Counted from the stretch's first letter, positions 34,730-43,575 are shown. The stretch: 64,000 nt of DNA from Saccharothrix carnea (GCF_003014735.1 NZ_PYAX01000023.1:1-64000); one strand, 5' to 3'. Notes: generated from the letters alone by a model not told the origin. Numbers and translations: made by a program.

Positions 34730-35362
34730 GGGGGTGCGGGGGTGGCGGAGGCCCGGGTGGTCGGAGGGGAGGGTGCGGCGGAGGACCCACCAGCTCACGG
34801 CGATGCACGCGACTTGGACGGGCCACGACAGGGCGGCGCGCATGATGCCCAGCAGGACGACCTCGCCGGCCAGCCACAAGGCGCCGAAGACGAGGACGCG
34901 GAGGACGTACTGGCCCACCCACGGCCAGGACGCGTAGCGGTAGGCGCGGAGCAGGTCCGGGTCGCGGCGCCAGCGGAACTTCTGGCCCGTGACCAGGCCC
35001 ACGACCACACCGAGAAGAGGCCACCGCAGGACGATCGACGCCGCCCACACCAGGGCCGACGCGGCGTTCAGGAAGAGCTGCACGAGGAAGAAGTCCTCCG
35101 CGCGGCCGGTCTGCAAGGCCACGTACGCGGCCAGGACCACCAGGGCCACCGAGAGCAGGAGCGCACGGGGACGGCCGCCGCGCAGCACCCGGACCACGCC
35201 GACGACCACGCCGCACGCGACGGCCGCCAGCGCACCGACCTCGATCGAGTTCCCGCCCAGGAGCCAGCCCACGACGAACGCCAACGGCGGCAGCGAGGCG
35301 TCCAACGCACCGCCCCGCCCGCCCAGCAGTGCGGCCAGCGACTCCTGACGCGTGTCGGTCAT
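34727..35362 (-). CDS. DUF3159 family integral membrane protein
   Basis: A 211-residue protein with five or six membrane helices (residues about 24-44, 46-62, 68-85, 95-120, 148-172, 178-196). The cytoplasmic loop GLVTGQKFRWRRDPDLLRAYRYASWPWVGQYVLRV is the hallmark of the DUF3159 family (quoted key part: GQKFRWRRDPDLLRAYR). Function is unknown. An iron-box-like palindrome lies 15 bases upstream of its start, suggesting control by a DtxR/IdeR-type repressor. Confidence 0.85.
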   Translation of the reverse strand: MTDTRQESLAALLGGRGGALDASLPPLAFVVGWLLGGNSIEVGALAAVACGVVVGVVRVLRGGRPRALLLSVALVVLAAYVALQTGRAEDFFLVQLFLNAASALVWAASIVLRWPLLGVVVGLVTGQKFRWRRDPDLLRAYRYASWPWVGQYVLRVLVFGALWLAGEVVLLGIMRAALSWPVQVACIAVSWWVLRRTLPSDHPGLRHPRTP

Positions 35363-35376
35363 ACCTCCAGAGTGCC

Positions 35377-35390
35377 TTAGGCGAGCCTAA
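35377..35390 (-). promoter_or_regulatory. Iron-box-like palindrome before the DUF3159 gene
   Basis: TTAGGCGAGCCTAA is a perfect 6+2+6 inverted repeat and matches 12 of 14 positions of the centre of the DtxR/IdeR consensus (TTAGGCTAACCTAA core). It lies in the promoter region between the DUF3159 gene and the ROK operon. Confidence 0.6.
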
Positions 35391-35454
35391 TCCCGGCAAC
35401 AGACCCGGCCCGGCCCATTGACGCCCGTGGGGCCCGTCACTACCGTCGTGCCGG

Positions 35455-35480
35455 TAATTAGTCTGGAAAGTTAACAGTCT
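35455..35480 (+). promoter_or_regulatory. AT-rich operator candidate before the ROK operon
   Basis: The stretch TAATTAGTCTGGAAAGTTAA contains AGTCT repeated 13 bases later and the palindrome GTTAAC. It is AT-rich, just upstream of the AAAGGAG ribosome-binding site, and resembles autoregulatory ROK operators in position and composition. Confidence 0.4.
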
Positions 35481-35494
35481 CAAAGGAGACCCAG

Positions 35495-36718
35495 ATGCGA
35501 GCCGGGAGCCCCAGGCTGCTGCGCGAGATCAACGACCGCGCCGCGATCGAGGCCTTGCTCCGCAACGGCCCGCTGACCAGGGCGGAGCTGGAAGGGATCA
35601 TCGGCCTGTCCAAACCGGCCACCGCCCAGCTCCTCACCCGCCTCGAAGACGACGGCACGGTCCTGCGCACCGGCCTGCGCGGCGGCGGACGCGGCCCGCG
35701 GGCCCAGCTGTGGACGGTCAACGGCGCGCTGGCCCACGTCGCCGCCGTCGACCTCACCCCCGACGCGGTGGACATCGCCATCGCCGACATCTCCGGCGCG
35801 ACGCTCACCGAGCACCGCGCCCCCATGCCGAAGACCGGCGTGCTGGAGGCGTTCCACGGCGCGGTCACGAAGGCCGCGGCCCAGGTCGGCCTCACCACCG
35901 ACGCCCTGCACCACGTCGTCGTGGGCAGCCCCGGCGCGGTGGACCCGGCGACCGGGCGGCTCGACTACGCGCCCCACATGCCCGGCTGGGCGGACCGGAA
36001 CATCCCCGAGGAGCTGGAAGCGCTCCTGGACACCTCCGTCACGGTCGAGAACGACGTCAACCTGGTCGCACTGGAGGAGATGATCACCGGCCGGGCCGTC
36101 GGGGTGAAGGACTTCGTCCTGCTCTGGCCCGCCGACGCGGTGGGCGCGGCGGTCGTGGTCAACGGCGTGCTGCTGCGCGGCGCGACCGGCGGCGCGGGCG
36201 AGATCGACGCGATGCGGGTCCCCGACCACGCGCACGCCGACACGGGCACCGAGCGCACCGGCAGCCGTTACGGCGACCTGCTCGACAGCGCCGCGATCGC
36301 CCGCCTGGCCCGCGCGCACGGCGTCTCCGCCCGCACCGGCCAGGACGCCGTGGCGAAGGCGTTGAGCGAGGGACCGGCCGGCCGGGAGTTCCTGGTCGAC
36401 CTGGCCCGGCGCATCGCCACCGGCGTGGCGAACGTGGTCGCCGTGCTCGACCCCGAACTGGTGCTGCTCTCCGGCGAGATCGCGCAGGCGGGCGGCACGG
36501 CGCTCGCCGACCTCGTCGCGGCCGAGCTGCGCGAGCTGGTGGTGCCCCGCACCCCCGTCCGACTCGCCCTGGTCACCGGGAAACCGGTGCGTTCCGGCGC
36601 GCTGCACGCGGCGCTGTCGGTCGTCAGGGAACAGGTGTTCGGTCTGCCCGCCGCCACGACCGAACCCTTCCGCGGTCCGAACCGTCCGGACGCGACCGCG
36701 CCGAGCACGTCGACATGA
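35495..36718 (+). CDS. ROK-family transcriptional regulator
   Basis: A 407-residue protein with an N-terminal winged HTH (LTRAELEGIIGLSKPATAQLLTRLEDDGTVLRTG, in part: GLSKPATAQLLTRLEDDG) and a ROK sugar-binding/kinase-like domain. The kinase-type ATP motif DxGxT is degenerate (AVDLTPDAVDIAI), as expected for a repressor. The ROK zinc signature is absent: after GAGEIDAM there is no CxCGxxGC. It has AAAGGAG upstream and lies 10 bases before the binding-protein gene, so it likely autoregulates the importer-GH4-kinase operon. Confidence 0.9.
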   Translation: MRAGSPRLLREINDRAAIEALLRNGPLTRAELEGIIGLSKPATAQLLTRLEDDGTVLRTGLRGGGRGPRAQLWTVNGALAHVAAVDLTPDAVDIAIADISGATLTEHRAPMPKTGVLEAFHGAVTKAAAQVGLTTDALHHVVVGSPGAVDPATGRLDYAPHMPGWADRNIPEELEALLDTSVTVENDVNLVALEEMITGRAVGVKDFVLLWPADAVGAAVVVNGVLLRGATGGAGEIDAMRVPDHAHADTGTERTGSRYGDLLDSAAIARLARAHGVSARTGQDAVAKALSEGPAGREFLVDLARRIATGVANVVAVLDPELVLLSGEIAQAGGTALADLVAAELRELVVPRTPVRLALVTGKPVRSGALHAALSVVREQVFGLPAATTEPFRGPNRPDATAPSTST

Positions 36719-36728
36719 AGGAGAGCAC

Positions 36729-38057
36729 ATGCGCAAGCTCCACCGCGCAGCGTTGCTGTGCGTGGCCGCAGCGGTGTCCCTCACCGCTTGCGCGGCGGGC
36801 TCCGGCAACCAGGCCGGGCAGTCCGGGCCGGCGGCGGCGCCCGGCCGGGACGACGAGTTCTCGCTGACCGTCTGGAGCAACTACTCCGGGCGCGAGCAGG
36901 ACGAGGTCACCAAAGCCCTGGAGAGCTTCAAGCAGAAGTTCCCCAACGCCGAGATCAAGCACGAGGGCAGCCAGGACGACGACAAGATCACCGCGGGCAT
37001 CCGCGGCGGCAACCCGCCGGACGTGGCCCTGTCGTTCACCACCGACAACATCGGCCAGTTCTGCTCCAGCGGCTCGTTCGCCGACCTCAAGCCCTACCTC
37101 GCGCGCGACGCCGTCGACCTCGACCAGATCACCGACGCGGTGCGCGCCTACACCGAGTACAAGGGCACCCGCTGCGCGATGCCCATGCTCAGCGACGTGT
37201 ACGGGCTGTACTACAACAAGGACATGCTCGCCGAGGCGGGCATCACCGCGCCGCCGAAGACCACCGCCGAGCTGCTGGACTTCGCCAAGCGCACCACCAA
37301 GAAGGCGGCGGACGGCTCGATCGAGGTCGCGGGCTTCCTGCCGAGCATGCCGCACTACGCCAACAACCCGCAGATCTGGGCGCCGCACTTCGGCGCGAAG
37401 TGGGAGGGCGCGGACGGCAAGTCGGGCCTCGCCAGTCCCGAGTGGGCGCAGATGCTGCAGTTCCAGAAGGAGCTGGTGGACTTCTACGGCCACGACGCCC
37501 TGGAGAGGTTCCGCGCCGGGCTCGGCCAGCAGTACTCGACCGACCACGCGTTCCACCAGCGCAAGATCGCCATGATGGTCGACGGCGAGTACCGCACGGC
37601 GTTCCTCGCGGACCAGGCGCCGGACGTGCGGTTCGGCACCGCGCCGTTCCCGACGAGCAAGCCGGAGCTGTACGGCACCGGGTTCACCGCGGGCACCATC
37701 ATGGGCATCCCGAAGGGCGCGAAGAACCCCGGCGCGGCGTGGGAGCTGATCAAGCACCTGTCGTTCGACACCGAGGCGATCATCGGCCTGGCCAACGGGA
37801 TCAAGAACATCCCACACACGAAGGCCGCGCTGACCGACCCGCGGCTGGAAGTGGACGAGAACTTCAAGACGTTCATCGACCTGGCGACGTCGGACAAGCT
37901 GCAGGGCAACCCGGTGACGCCCATCGGTGACGCCCACATCAAGTCGATCAGCGACTTCGCCACCTCGTGGCAGAGCGGCAAGGTGCCCGACCTGATGGCG
38001 GGGCTGGCGGAAGTCGACCGGCGGATCGACGACCAGATCGCCAAGAGCGGCAAGTGA
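36729..38057 (+). CDS. Sugar ABC transporter substrate-binding lipoprotein (CUT1)
   Basis: A 442-residue family-1 solute-binding lipoprotein; lipobox VSLTAC with lipidated C21. Family features include LTVWSNYSGREQDEV, PPDVALSFTTDNIGQFC, YGLYYNKDMLAEAGI and MMVDGEYRTAF. AAGGAG precedes the ATG. It is the second gene of the ROK operon. The ligand is presumably the glycoside later hydrolysed by the GH4 enzyme (inference). Confidence 0.9.
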   Translation: MRKLHRAALLCVAAAVSLTACAAGSGNQAGQSGPAAAPGRDDEFSLTVWSNYSGREQDEVTKALESFKQKFPNAEIKHEGSQDDDKITAGIRGGNPPDVALSFTTDNIGQFCSSGSFADLKPYLARDAVDLDQITDAVRAYTEYKGTRCAMPMLSDVYGLYYNKDMLAEAGITAPPKTTAELLDFAKRTTKKAADGSIEVAGFLPSMPHYANNPQIWAPHFGAKWEGADGKSGLASPEWAQMLQFQKELVDFYGHDALERFRAGLGQQYSTDHAFHQRKIAMMVDGEYRTAFLADQAPDVRFGTAPFPTSKPELYGTGFTAGTIMGIPKGAKNPGAAWELIKHLSFDTEAIIGLANGIKNIPHTKAALTDPRLEVDENFKTFIDLATSDKLQGNPVTPIGDAHIKSISDFATSWQSGKVPDLMAGLAEVDRRIDDQIAKSGK

Positions 38058-38061
38058 CGCG

Positions 38062-39042
38062 ATGACGGCCACGCTGGAGCGCGTGGACGTGGTGCGGACC
38101 GCCCCCGCCAAGGGGCGGTCCCGTGCCCGCACCCGTCACCGCCTGACCGTGCTGGCGTTCCTGGCGCCCGCGATCCTCGGGTTCGCGCTGTTCTTCGGCT
38201 ACCCGCTGATCGCCACCATCGGGTTCTCGTTCACCAGGTACGACCTGATCAACCCGCCGGAGTGGGTCGGCGGGGAGAACTACGCCTACATGTTCGCCGA
38301 CCCGCTGTTCCGCACCGCCGTCTACAACACGCTGTGGTTCGTGGTGGTGCTGACCGCGGCACGGGTGGTCTTCGCGCTGGGCGTGGCGTCGGTGATCGCC
38401 CGGTTGAAGTCGGGCGTCGGGTTGGTGCGGACGTTGTGCTACCTGCCCTCGCTGGCGCCACCCGTGGCGGCGACGTTGGTGTTCTTCCTGGTGATGAGGC
38501 CGAACGAGGGCCCGCTGGACGCGTTCCTCGGGTGGTTCGGGATCGAGGGACCGCTGTGGTTCGCCGATCCGGTGTGGGCGAAACCGGGGATCGCGGCGGT
38601 GGTGCTGTGGGTGTCCGGCGACCTGATGATCATCCTCCTGGCGGCGATCCTGGACGTGCCGCAGGAGCAGTACGAGGCCGCCGAGCTGGACGGCGCGGGA
38701 CCGGTGCGGCGGTGGTGGCACGTCACGCTGCCGTCGATCTCGCCGGTGCTCGTGTTCGGCGTGGTGAACTCGATCATCCTGGCGTTGCAGCTGTTCACGC
38801 AGGCCGTGGTGGCGGGATCGGCGGCCAGCGGGTCGGCGGACGTGACCGGGTCGACGAAGGTGCTCGGGTTCCCGGAGAACTCGACGTTGACGTTCCCGGT
38901 GTGGCTCTACACGCAGGGGTTCCGGTACTTCGACATGGGTTACGCGGCGGCGATGGCGACGGTGCTGTTCGTGATCTCGTTCGCGGCGACCGCGGTGCTG
39001 GTGCAGCGGATGCGCAAGGCCACCCACCAGGAGCAGTCGTGA
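38062..39042 (+). CDS. Sugar ABC transporter permease, MalF-type
   Basis: A 326-residue permease with six helices following an Arg-rich N-terminus. The EAA loop is YEAAELDGAGPVRRWWHVTLPSISP. It overlaps the next permease (GTGA) and follows the binding protein by four bases. No ATPase gene is present, so a shared ATPase is expected, as for the other CUT1 importer of the window. Confidence 0.92.
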   Translation: MTATLERVDVVRTAPAKGRSRARTRHRLTVLAFLAPAILGFALFFGYPLIATIGFSFTRYDLINPPEWVGGENYAYMFADPLFRTAVYNTLWFVVVLTAARVVFALGVASVIARLKSGVGLVRTLCYLPSLAPPVAATLVFFLVMRPNEGPLDAFLGWFGIEGPLWFADPVWAKPGIAAVVLWVSGDLMIILLAAILDVPQEQYEAAELDGAGPVRRWWHVTLPSISPVLVFGVVNSIILALQLFTQAVVAGSAASGSADVTGSTKVLGFPENSTLTFPVWLYTQGFRYFDMGYAAAMATVLFVISFAATAVLVQRMRKATHQEQS

Positions 39043-39899
39043 CGGCGGCGGTCGGGGTGCGGGAGCGGCCGTTCGCGTGGCGGAAGACGGTGGACTGGGT
39101 CGCCGTGCACAGCCTCGGGTTGGCGCTCGGGCTGATGTTCACGTTGCCGATCGTGTTCGTGTTCCTGACGGCGGTCATGTCGGACGGCCAGGCGTTCACG
39201 GAGGACCTGTGGCCCCGGGAGTGGCACTGGGGCAACTTCCTGGAGGTGTTCGAGCGGGCGCCGTTGCTGAAGTACCTGGGCAACAGCCTGCTGTACTCGT
39301 CGTTGGCGACGGCGGGGATGCTGATCTCGTCGATACCGGCGGCCTACGCCCTGGCGAAGTTGCGGTGGCGGGGGCGCAACGTGGTGTTCCTGCTGGTGGT
39401 CGGCGCGATGATGTTGCCGCCGCAGGTCGTCGCGGTGCCGCTGTACGACACGTGGTCCAGCCTCGGGTTGACCGGGACGCTGTGGCCGCTGATCGCGCCG
39501 TACTTCCTGTTCGACGCGTTCAGCATCTTCCTGCTGCGCCAGTTCATCCTGACCATCCCGCAGTCCTACGTGGACGCGGCCAGGGTGGACGGATGCGGCG
39601 AGTTCCAGGCGATGCTGCGGATCGTCGTGCCGATGGCGCGGCCGGGCATCGCGGCGACCGCGCTGTTCTGCTTCCTCTACACGTGGAACGACTACTTCGG
39701 ACCGCTGCTCTACACGAGCGAGAAACCGGACCAGTGGACGCTGTCGCTGGCGCTGTCGACGTTCAAGGGCATGCACCACGTGCAGTGGAACCTGGCGATG
39801 GCCGTCACGCTGCTGATCATGGTCCCGGCGGTGGTGCTGTTCGCGTTCGCGCAGCGCTCGTTCGTCAAGGGCATCACATTCACGGGGGTCAAAGGGTGA
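39039..39899 (+). CDS. Sugar ABC transporter permease, MalG-type
   Basis: A 286-residue permease with six helices; the EAA-type loop reads DAARVDGCGEFQAMLRIVVPMARPG and the C-terminus is QRSFVKGITFTGVKG. The GTG start overlaps the previous permease, and the stop overlaps the GH4 start, so the whole operon is translationally chained. Confidence 0.92.
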   Translation: MTAAVGVRERPFAWRKTVDWVAVHSLGLALGLMFTLPIVFVFLTAVMSDGQAFTEDLWPREWHWGNFLEVFERAPLLKYLGNSLLYSSLATAGMLISSIPAAYALAKLRWRGRNVVFLLVVGAMMLPPQVVAVPLYDTWSSLGLTGTLWPLIAPYFLFDAFSIFLLRQFILTIPQSYVDAARVDGCGEFQAMLRIVVPMARPGIAATALFCFLYTWNDYFGPLLYTSEKPDQWTLSLALSTFKGMHHVQWNLAMAVTLLIMVPAVVLFAFAQRSFVKGITFTGVKG

Positions 39900-41164
39900 A
39901 GCTCACCGTTGTCGGAGGCGGGTCGACCTACACGCCCGAACTGGTCGACGGCATCGCGGGGCGCAGGACCAGCCTCGCGGTGGACGAGATCGTGCTCGTG
40001 GACCCGGACGTGTCGCGGCTGGAGGTGGTGGGTGCGTTCTCGCGGCGGTTGCTGGCGCACTTCGGGCATCCGGCGAAGGTGACGACCACCACGGAACTGG
40101 AACGCGGGGTCGACGGCGCGTCGGCGGTGTTGCTGCAGCTCAGGGTTGGCGGGCAGGCGGCACGGGCGTCGGACGAGACGTTCCCGCTGGTGTGCGACTG
40201 CGTCGGGCAGGAGACGACCGGCGCGGGCGGGCTGGCCAAGGCGCTGCGGACCGTGCCGGTGGTGTTGGACATCGCGCGGCGGGTGCGGGAGGTGGCGGGC
40301 GACGCGTGGATCGTGAACTTCACCAACCCGGTGGGGATCGTGACGCGGGCGCTGCTGGCCGAGGGGCACCGGGCGGTCGGGCTGTGCAACGTGGCCATCA
40401 CGTTCCAGCGGTGGACGTCGGCGTTGCTGGGCGTGGAGCCGGAGTCGGTGCGGCTGGAGCACGTCGGGCTCAACCACCTCAGCTGGGAGACGGGGGTGTT
40501 CGTGGACGGGGTGGACCGGCTGCCCGAGCTGCTGGACCGGCACGGGGAGGCGTTGGGCGGGCACATCGGGCTGCCGGCGTCGTTGATGCGGCGGCTGGGA
40601 ATGGTGCCGTCGTACTACTTGAAGTACTTCTACGACCACGACGAAGTGGTGCGCGAGCAGAAGACCGAGCCGCCGCGGGCCGAGGTGGTGGCCGGGGTGG
40701 AGAAGGAGCTGCTGGACTTGTACGGCGACGTGGGGGTGGTGACGAAGCCCGCGCAGTTGTCGCAGCGCGGGGGTGCGTACTACTCGGAGGCGGCCGTGCA
40801 GCTGGTGCACGCGTTGACGGGCGGGGTGGGCGCGGAGCAGCACGTGGTGAACGTGCGCAACGGCGGCACGCTGCCGTTCCTGCCCGCGGACGCGGTGATC
40901 GAGGTGCCCGCGGTGGTGGACGGAGGCGGTGCGACGCCGCTGCCGGTGCCGCCCGTGCCGCCATCGGTGGCGGGGTTGATCGCGCACGTGACGAGCTACG
41001 AGCACCTGGCGTTGGACGCGGCGGTGCGCGGAGGGCGTGACCGGGTGGCGGACGCACTGCTCGCGCACCCGTTGATCGGGCAGTACGCGGTGGCGGAGAG
41101 GCTGGCCGACGAGTTGGTGGCGCGCAACGCGGAGTTCTTGCCGTGGGCGAGGAGGGCTGTGTGA
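39896..41164 (+). CDS. Glycoside hydrolase family 4, 6-phospho-beta-glucosidase-like
   Basis: A 422-residue NAD+/metal-dependent glycosidase. The Rossmann start VKLTVVGGGSTYTPELVDG, the catalytic/metal cysteine in VGLCNVAITF, IVNFTNPVGIVTRAL and the metal-ligand His in GLNHLSW are intact. The active-site loop ends with SQRGGAYYSEAAVQL. Most members act on 6-phosphorylated disaccharides made by PTS uptake, but here uptake is by ABC importer and a kinase gene overlaps the end of this gene. The substrate may therefore be phosphorylated after uptake or be unphosphorylated. Confidence 0.9.
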   Translation: MKLTVVGGGSTYTPELVDGIAGRRTSLAVDEIVLVDPDVSRLEVVGAFSRRLLAHFGHPAKVTTTTELERGVDGASAVLLQLRVGGQAARASDETFPLVCDCVGQETTGAGGLAKALRTVPVVLDIARRVREVAGDAWIVNFTNPVGIVTRALLAEGHRAVGLCNVAITFQRWTSALLGVEPESVRLEHVGLNHLSWETGVFVDGVDRLPELLDRHGEALGGHIGLPASLMRRLGMVPSYYLKYFYDHDEVVREQKTEPPRAEVVAGVEKELLDLYGDVGVVTKPAQLSQRGGAYYSEAAVQLVHALTGGVGAEQHVVNVRNGGTLPFLPADAVIEVPAVVDGGGATPLPVPPVPPSVAGLIAHVTSYEHLALDAAVRGGRDRVADALLAHPLIGQYAVAERLADELVARNAEFLPWARRAV

Positions 41165-42162
41165 CCGACCGGGTGCTCGCCATCGACGGCGGGAACAGCA
41201 AGACGGCGGTGGCGCTGGTGGACGTCGAGGGGAGGGTGCTCGCCCGGGTGCTCGGGCCCGGGGCGTCACCGCAGAACGTCGGGCTGGAGCGGAGCCTGGA
41301 GGTGTTCGACGGGCTGGTGCGCGAGGCGGCGCGGCAGGCGGGGCTGGGTGCCGGGGAGTCGATCGCCGCGCACACCGCCGCGTACCTGGCCGGGGCGGAC
41401 CTGCCCAGGGAAGAGGACGAGTTGAGGGCGGCGGTCGAGGCGCGGGGGTGGTCGGCGACCTCCGTGGTCGGCAACGATACGTTCGCGCTGCTCAGAGCGG
41501 GTACGGCCGATGGGATCGGGGTGGCCGTGGTGTGCGGGGCGGGGATCAACTGCGTGGCGGTCGCCCCGGACGGGCGGACGCACCGGTTCCCGGCGTTGGG
41601 GCGGATCTCGGGTGACTGGGGCGGTGGCGGGCACATCGGGTCGGAGGCGTTGTGGCTGGCGGCGCGGGCCGAGGACGGCCGGGGGGAGCCGACCGCGTTG
41701 CTGGACGCGGTGACCGCGCACTACGGGACGGCGACGGTGGCCGAGGCGGTGCAGCGGCTGCACTTCGAGGAGGTGGAGTTCGACCCGCACGCCCTGTGCC
41801 CGTTGTTGTTCGAGGTGGCGGCGGGTGGTGACGCGGTGGCGCGGTCGGTGGTGGACCGGCTGGTGGAGGAGGTCGTGCTGCTGGCGCACGTGTCGTTGTC
41901 GCGGTTGGAGCTGCTGGGTGAGCCGGTGGACGTGGTGCTCGGGGGTGGGGTGCTGACCGGGACGGGCGGGGTGGTGGTCGACGCGGTCGCGGCGCGGTTG
42001 GGTGCGGTGGCGCCGGCGGCTCGGGTGCGGGTGGTGGACGTGCCGCCGGTGGTGGGGGCGGCGTTGTTGGGGTTGGACGTGGTGGGTGCGCGGCCGGGGG
42101 CGGAGTCGAAGCTGCGCGCGGCGTACGAGGCGGTGGCGGCCGAGGTGGTGGCCGGCCGCTGA
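41161..42162 (+). CDS. BadF/BadG-type sugar kinase
   Basis: A 333-residue ASKHA kinase of the BadF/BcrA ATPase family. It begins VLAIDGGNSKTAVALVDVEG (phosphate-1) and has VVCGAGINCVAV (phosphate-2) and DVVLGGGVLTGTGG (adenosine motif). GRISGDWGGGGHIGSEALWLAARAEDGRG forms the sugar-binding/latch region (key part: SGDWGGGGHIGSEAL). The GTG start overlaps the GH4 stop. In context it probably phosphorylates the imported glycoside or the released sugar; which one cannot be decided. Confidence 0.85.
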   Translation: MTDRVLAIDGGNSKTAVALVDVEGRVLARVLGPGASPQNVGLERSLEVFDGLVREAARQAGLGAGESIAAHTAAYLAGADLPREEDELRAAVEARGWSATSVVGNDTFALLRAGTADGIGVAVVCGAGINCVAVAPDGRTHRFPALGRISGDWGGGGHIGSEALWLAARAEDGRGEPTALLDAVTAHYGTATVAEAVQRLHFEEVEFDPHALCPLLFEVAAGGDAVARSVVDRLVEEVVLLAHVSLSRLELLGEPVDVVLGGGVLTGTGGVVVDAVAARLGAVAPAARVRVVDVPPVVGAALLGLDVVGARPGAESKLRAAYEAVAAEVVAGR

Positions 42163-42360
42163 GGTGGCGGCCGTCGACCGGTGATTTTCGCCGCACCCGG
42201 GTGGGTCGAAGCCGAGGAATCGCCCATTGCCGACACCGGTTCACACCACTGGGTGACACCTTGGTAACAGCGTTGCCAAGCGCGGCTGGCGTTGGGTCGA
42301 CTTGGCGTTGCATGCTGTCCTGCGCGGTCATGGGGGTGCCGCGCGGAGTGGAGGGGATTC

Positions 42361-43125
42361 ATGGAGGGACTGGACAGCTTCGTAGCGGTGGGGGACAGCT
42401 TCACCGAGGGGATGGACGACCCGGCGCCGAACGGCACGTACGTGGGGTGGGCCGACCGGCTGGCCGCGATGATCTCGGCCAGGCAGCGGGGGTTCCGGTA
42501 CGCCAACCTCGCGATCCGGGGCAAGATGCTCCAGGAGATCGTGGACGAGCAGATCCCGTTGGCGGCGGCGTTGAAGCCGAAGCTGGTGACGCTGTGCGGT
42601 GGCGGCAACGACATCCTGGTGCCCGGGAGCGACGCGGACGCGTTGGCCGAGGTGTACGAGATCGCGGTGGCCGACCTGCGGGCGGCGGGCGCGGAGGTGC
42701 TGATCTTCACCGGGTTCGACCCGAAGCACACGCCGTTGCTGCGGTCGTTGCGCGGGAAGATCGCGATCTACAACAGCCACCTGTGGTCGGTGGCGGAGCG
42801 GTACCACTGCAAGGTGGTCGACCTGTGGTCGATGAGCGTGCTGCACGACCGGCGCGCGTGGAGCGAGGACCGGTTGCACCTGTCGCCCGAGGGGCACCGG
42901 CGGGTGGCGTTGCGCGCGGCCGAGGTGCTGGGGTTCGAGATGGACGATGCGTGGAACACCCCGTGGCCGCCGTTGGTGGATGAGGATTGGATGACGCAGC
43001 GGCGGCACGATTTGAAGTGGGCTCGGGAGCACGTGGTGCCGTGGATCGGGCGGCAGTTGCGGGGTGAGTCGATGGGTGACGGGTTGGCGCCGAAGCGGCC
43101 GGATTTGCTGCCGGTGCGCGACTGA
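42361..43125 (+). CDS. SGNH-type (GDSL) esterase/lipase
   Basis: A 254-residue cytoplasmic SGNH hydrolase. Block I AVGDSFTEGMDD holds the catalytic Ser, NLAIRGKM the oxyanion Gly, CGGGNDILV the Asn, and SEDRLHLSPEGHRRVA the Asp-His pair. No signal peptide is present. GTGGAGGGG precedes the ATG. The C-terminal extension (about 60 residues, WNTPWPPLVDEDW...) is found in actinobacterial members. The substrate is unknown. A 21-base inverted repeat lies about 80 bases upstream. Confidence 0.9.
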   Translation: MEGLDSFVAVGDSFTEGMDDPAPNGTYVGWADRLAAMISARQRGFRYANLAIRGKMLQEIVDEQIPLAAALKPKLVTLCGGGNDILVPGSDADALAEVYEIAVADLRAAGAEVLIFTGFDPKHTPLLRSLRGKIAIYNSHLWSVAERYHCKVVDLWSMSVLHDRRAWSEDRLHLSPEGHRRVALRAAEVLGFEMDDAWNTPWPPLVDEDWMTQRRHDLKWAREHVVPWIGRQLRGESMGDGLAPKRPDLLPVRD

Positions 43126-43575
43126 GCGAGAAGGTCTTCGGGTCGGGGCAGGTCTGGGCAGGTCTGGGTCGGGGCAGGCTCGATTTGACATGGGGCCCCT
43201 TACGGGCACTCCAGGCAGGCCAAAGCCGGGCAGGCCTGGCGGATAAGGCGCCCGCCAGGCCTGCCCGGCTTCGACCAGCCTGAAGCACCCGAACCCCAGG
43301 TAAAATCGGGCCTTTTGCGGTTCTGTGCGGGTCCGATGTGGGCGAGCTGTTTGCGGACCTTTGCGGCGAGGTCGCGTCGATTGTCGGCGTTGCGGAGGCG
43401 GCGCAATTCAACAGAGCCGGTTGGCCGGCGCTCTCCCCCGAACGCCGGCCAGCCGGGGTTGGGTGGCTTCCCCCCTGGTTCCCCCTTACCAAGAGCCACC
43501 CGGCGCTGACCGCGACTCGGGTGATCAGCGCGCCTCCAAGTTCCCACGACTTCGCCATGTCGTGCTAAACAGCGG
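43126..43575. other. Intergenic hairpin cluster between convergent genes
   Basis: Four hairpins are packed into 450 bases: a 20-bp perfect stem (43223-43242 with 43252-43271), TTGGCCGGCG/CGCCGGCCAG (43430-43452), GGGTGGCT/AGCCACCC (43460-43501) and GCGCTGAC/GATCAGCGC (43504-43531). A stretch at 43300-43420 with TTGCGG repeated four times has weak coding character (a frame containing VGELFADLCGEVASIVG) but no credible start. It may hold a structured RNA, a decayed gene or an integration scar. Confidence 0.5.
43223..43271. terminator. Long perfect hairpin, probable terminator
   Basis: AAGCCGGGCAGGCCTGGCGG pairs perfectly with CCGCCAGGCCTGCCCGGCTT around nine bases. It lies 98 bases after the SGNH gene stop. 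Confidence 0.75.
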
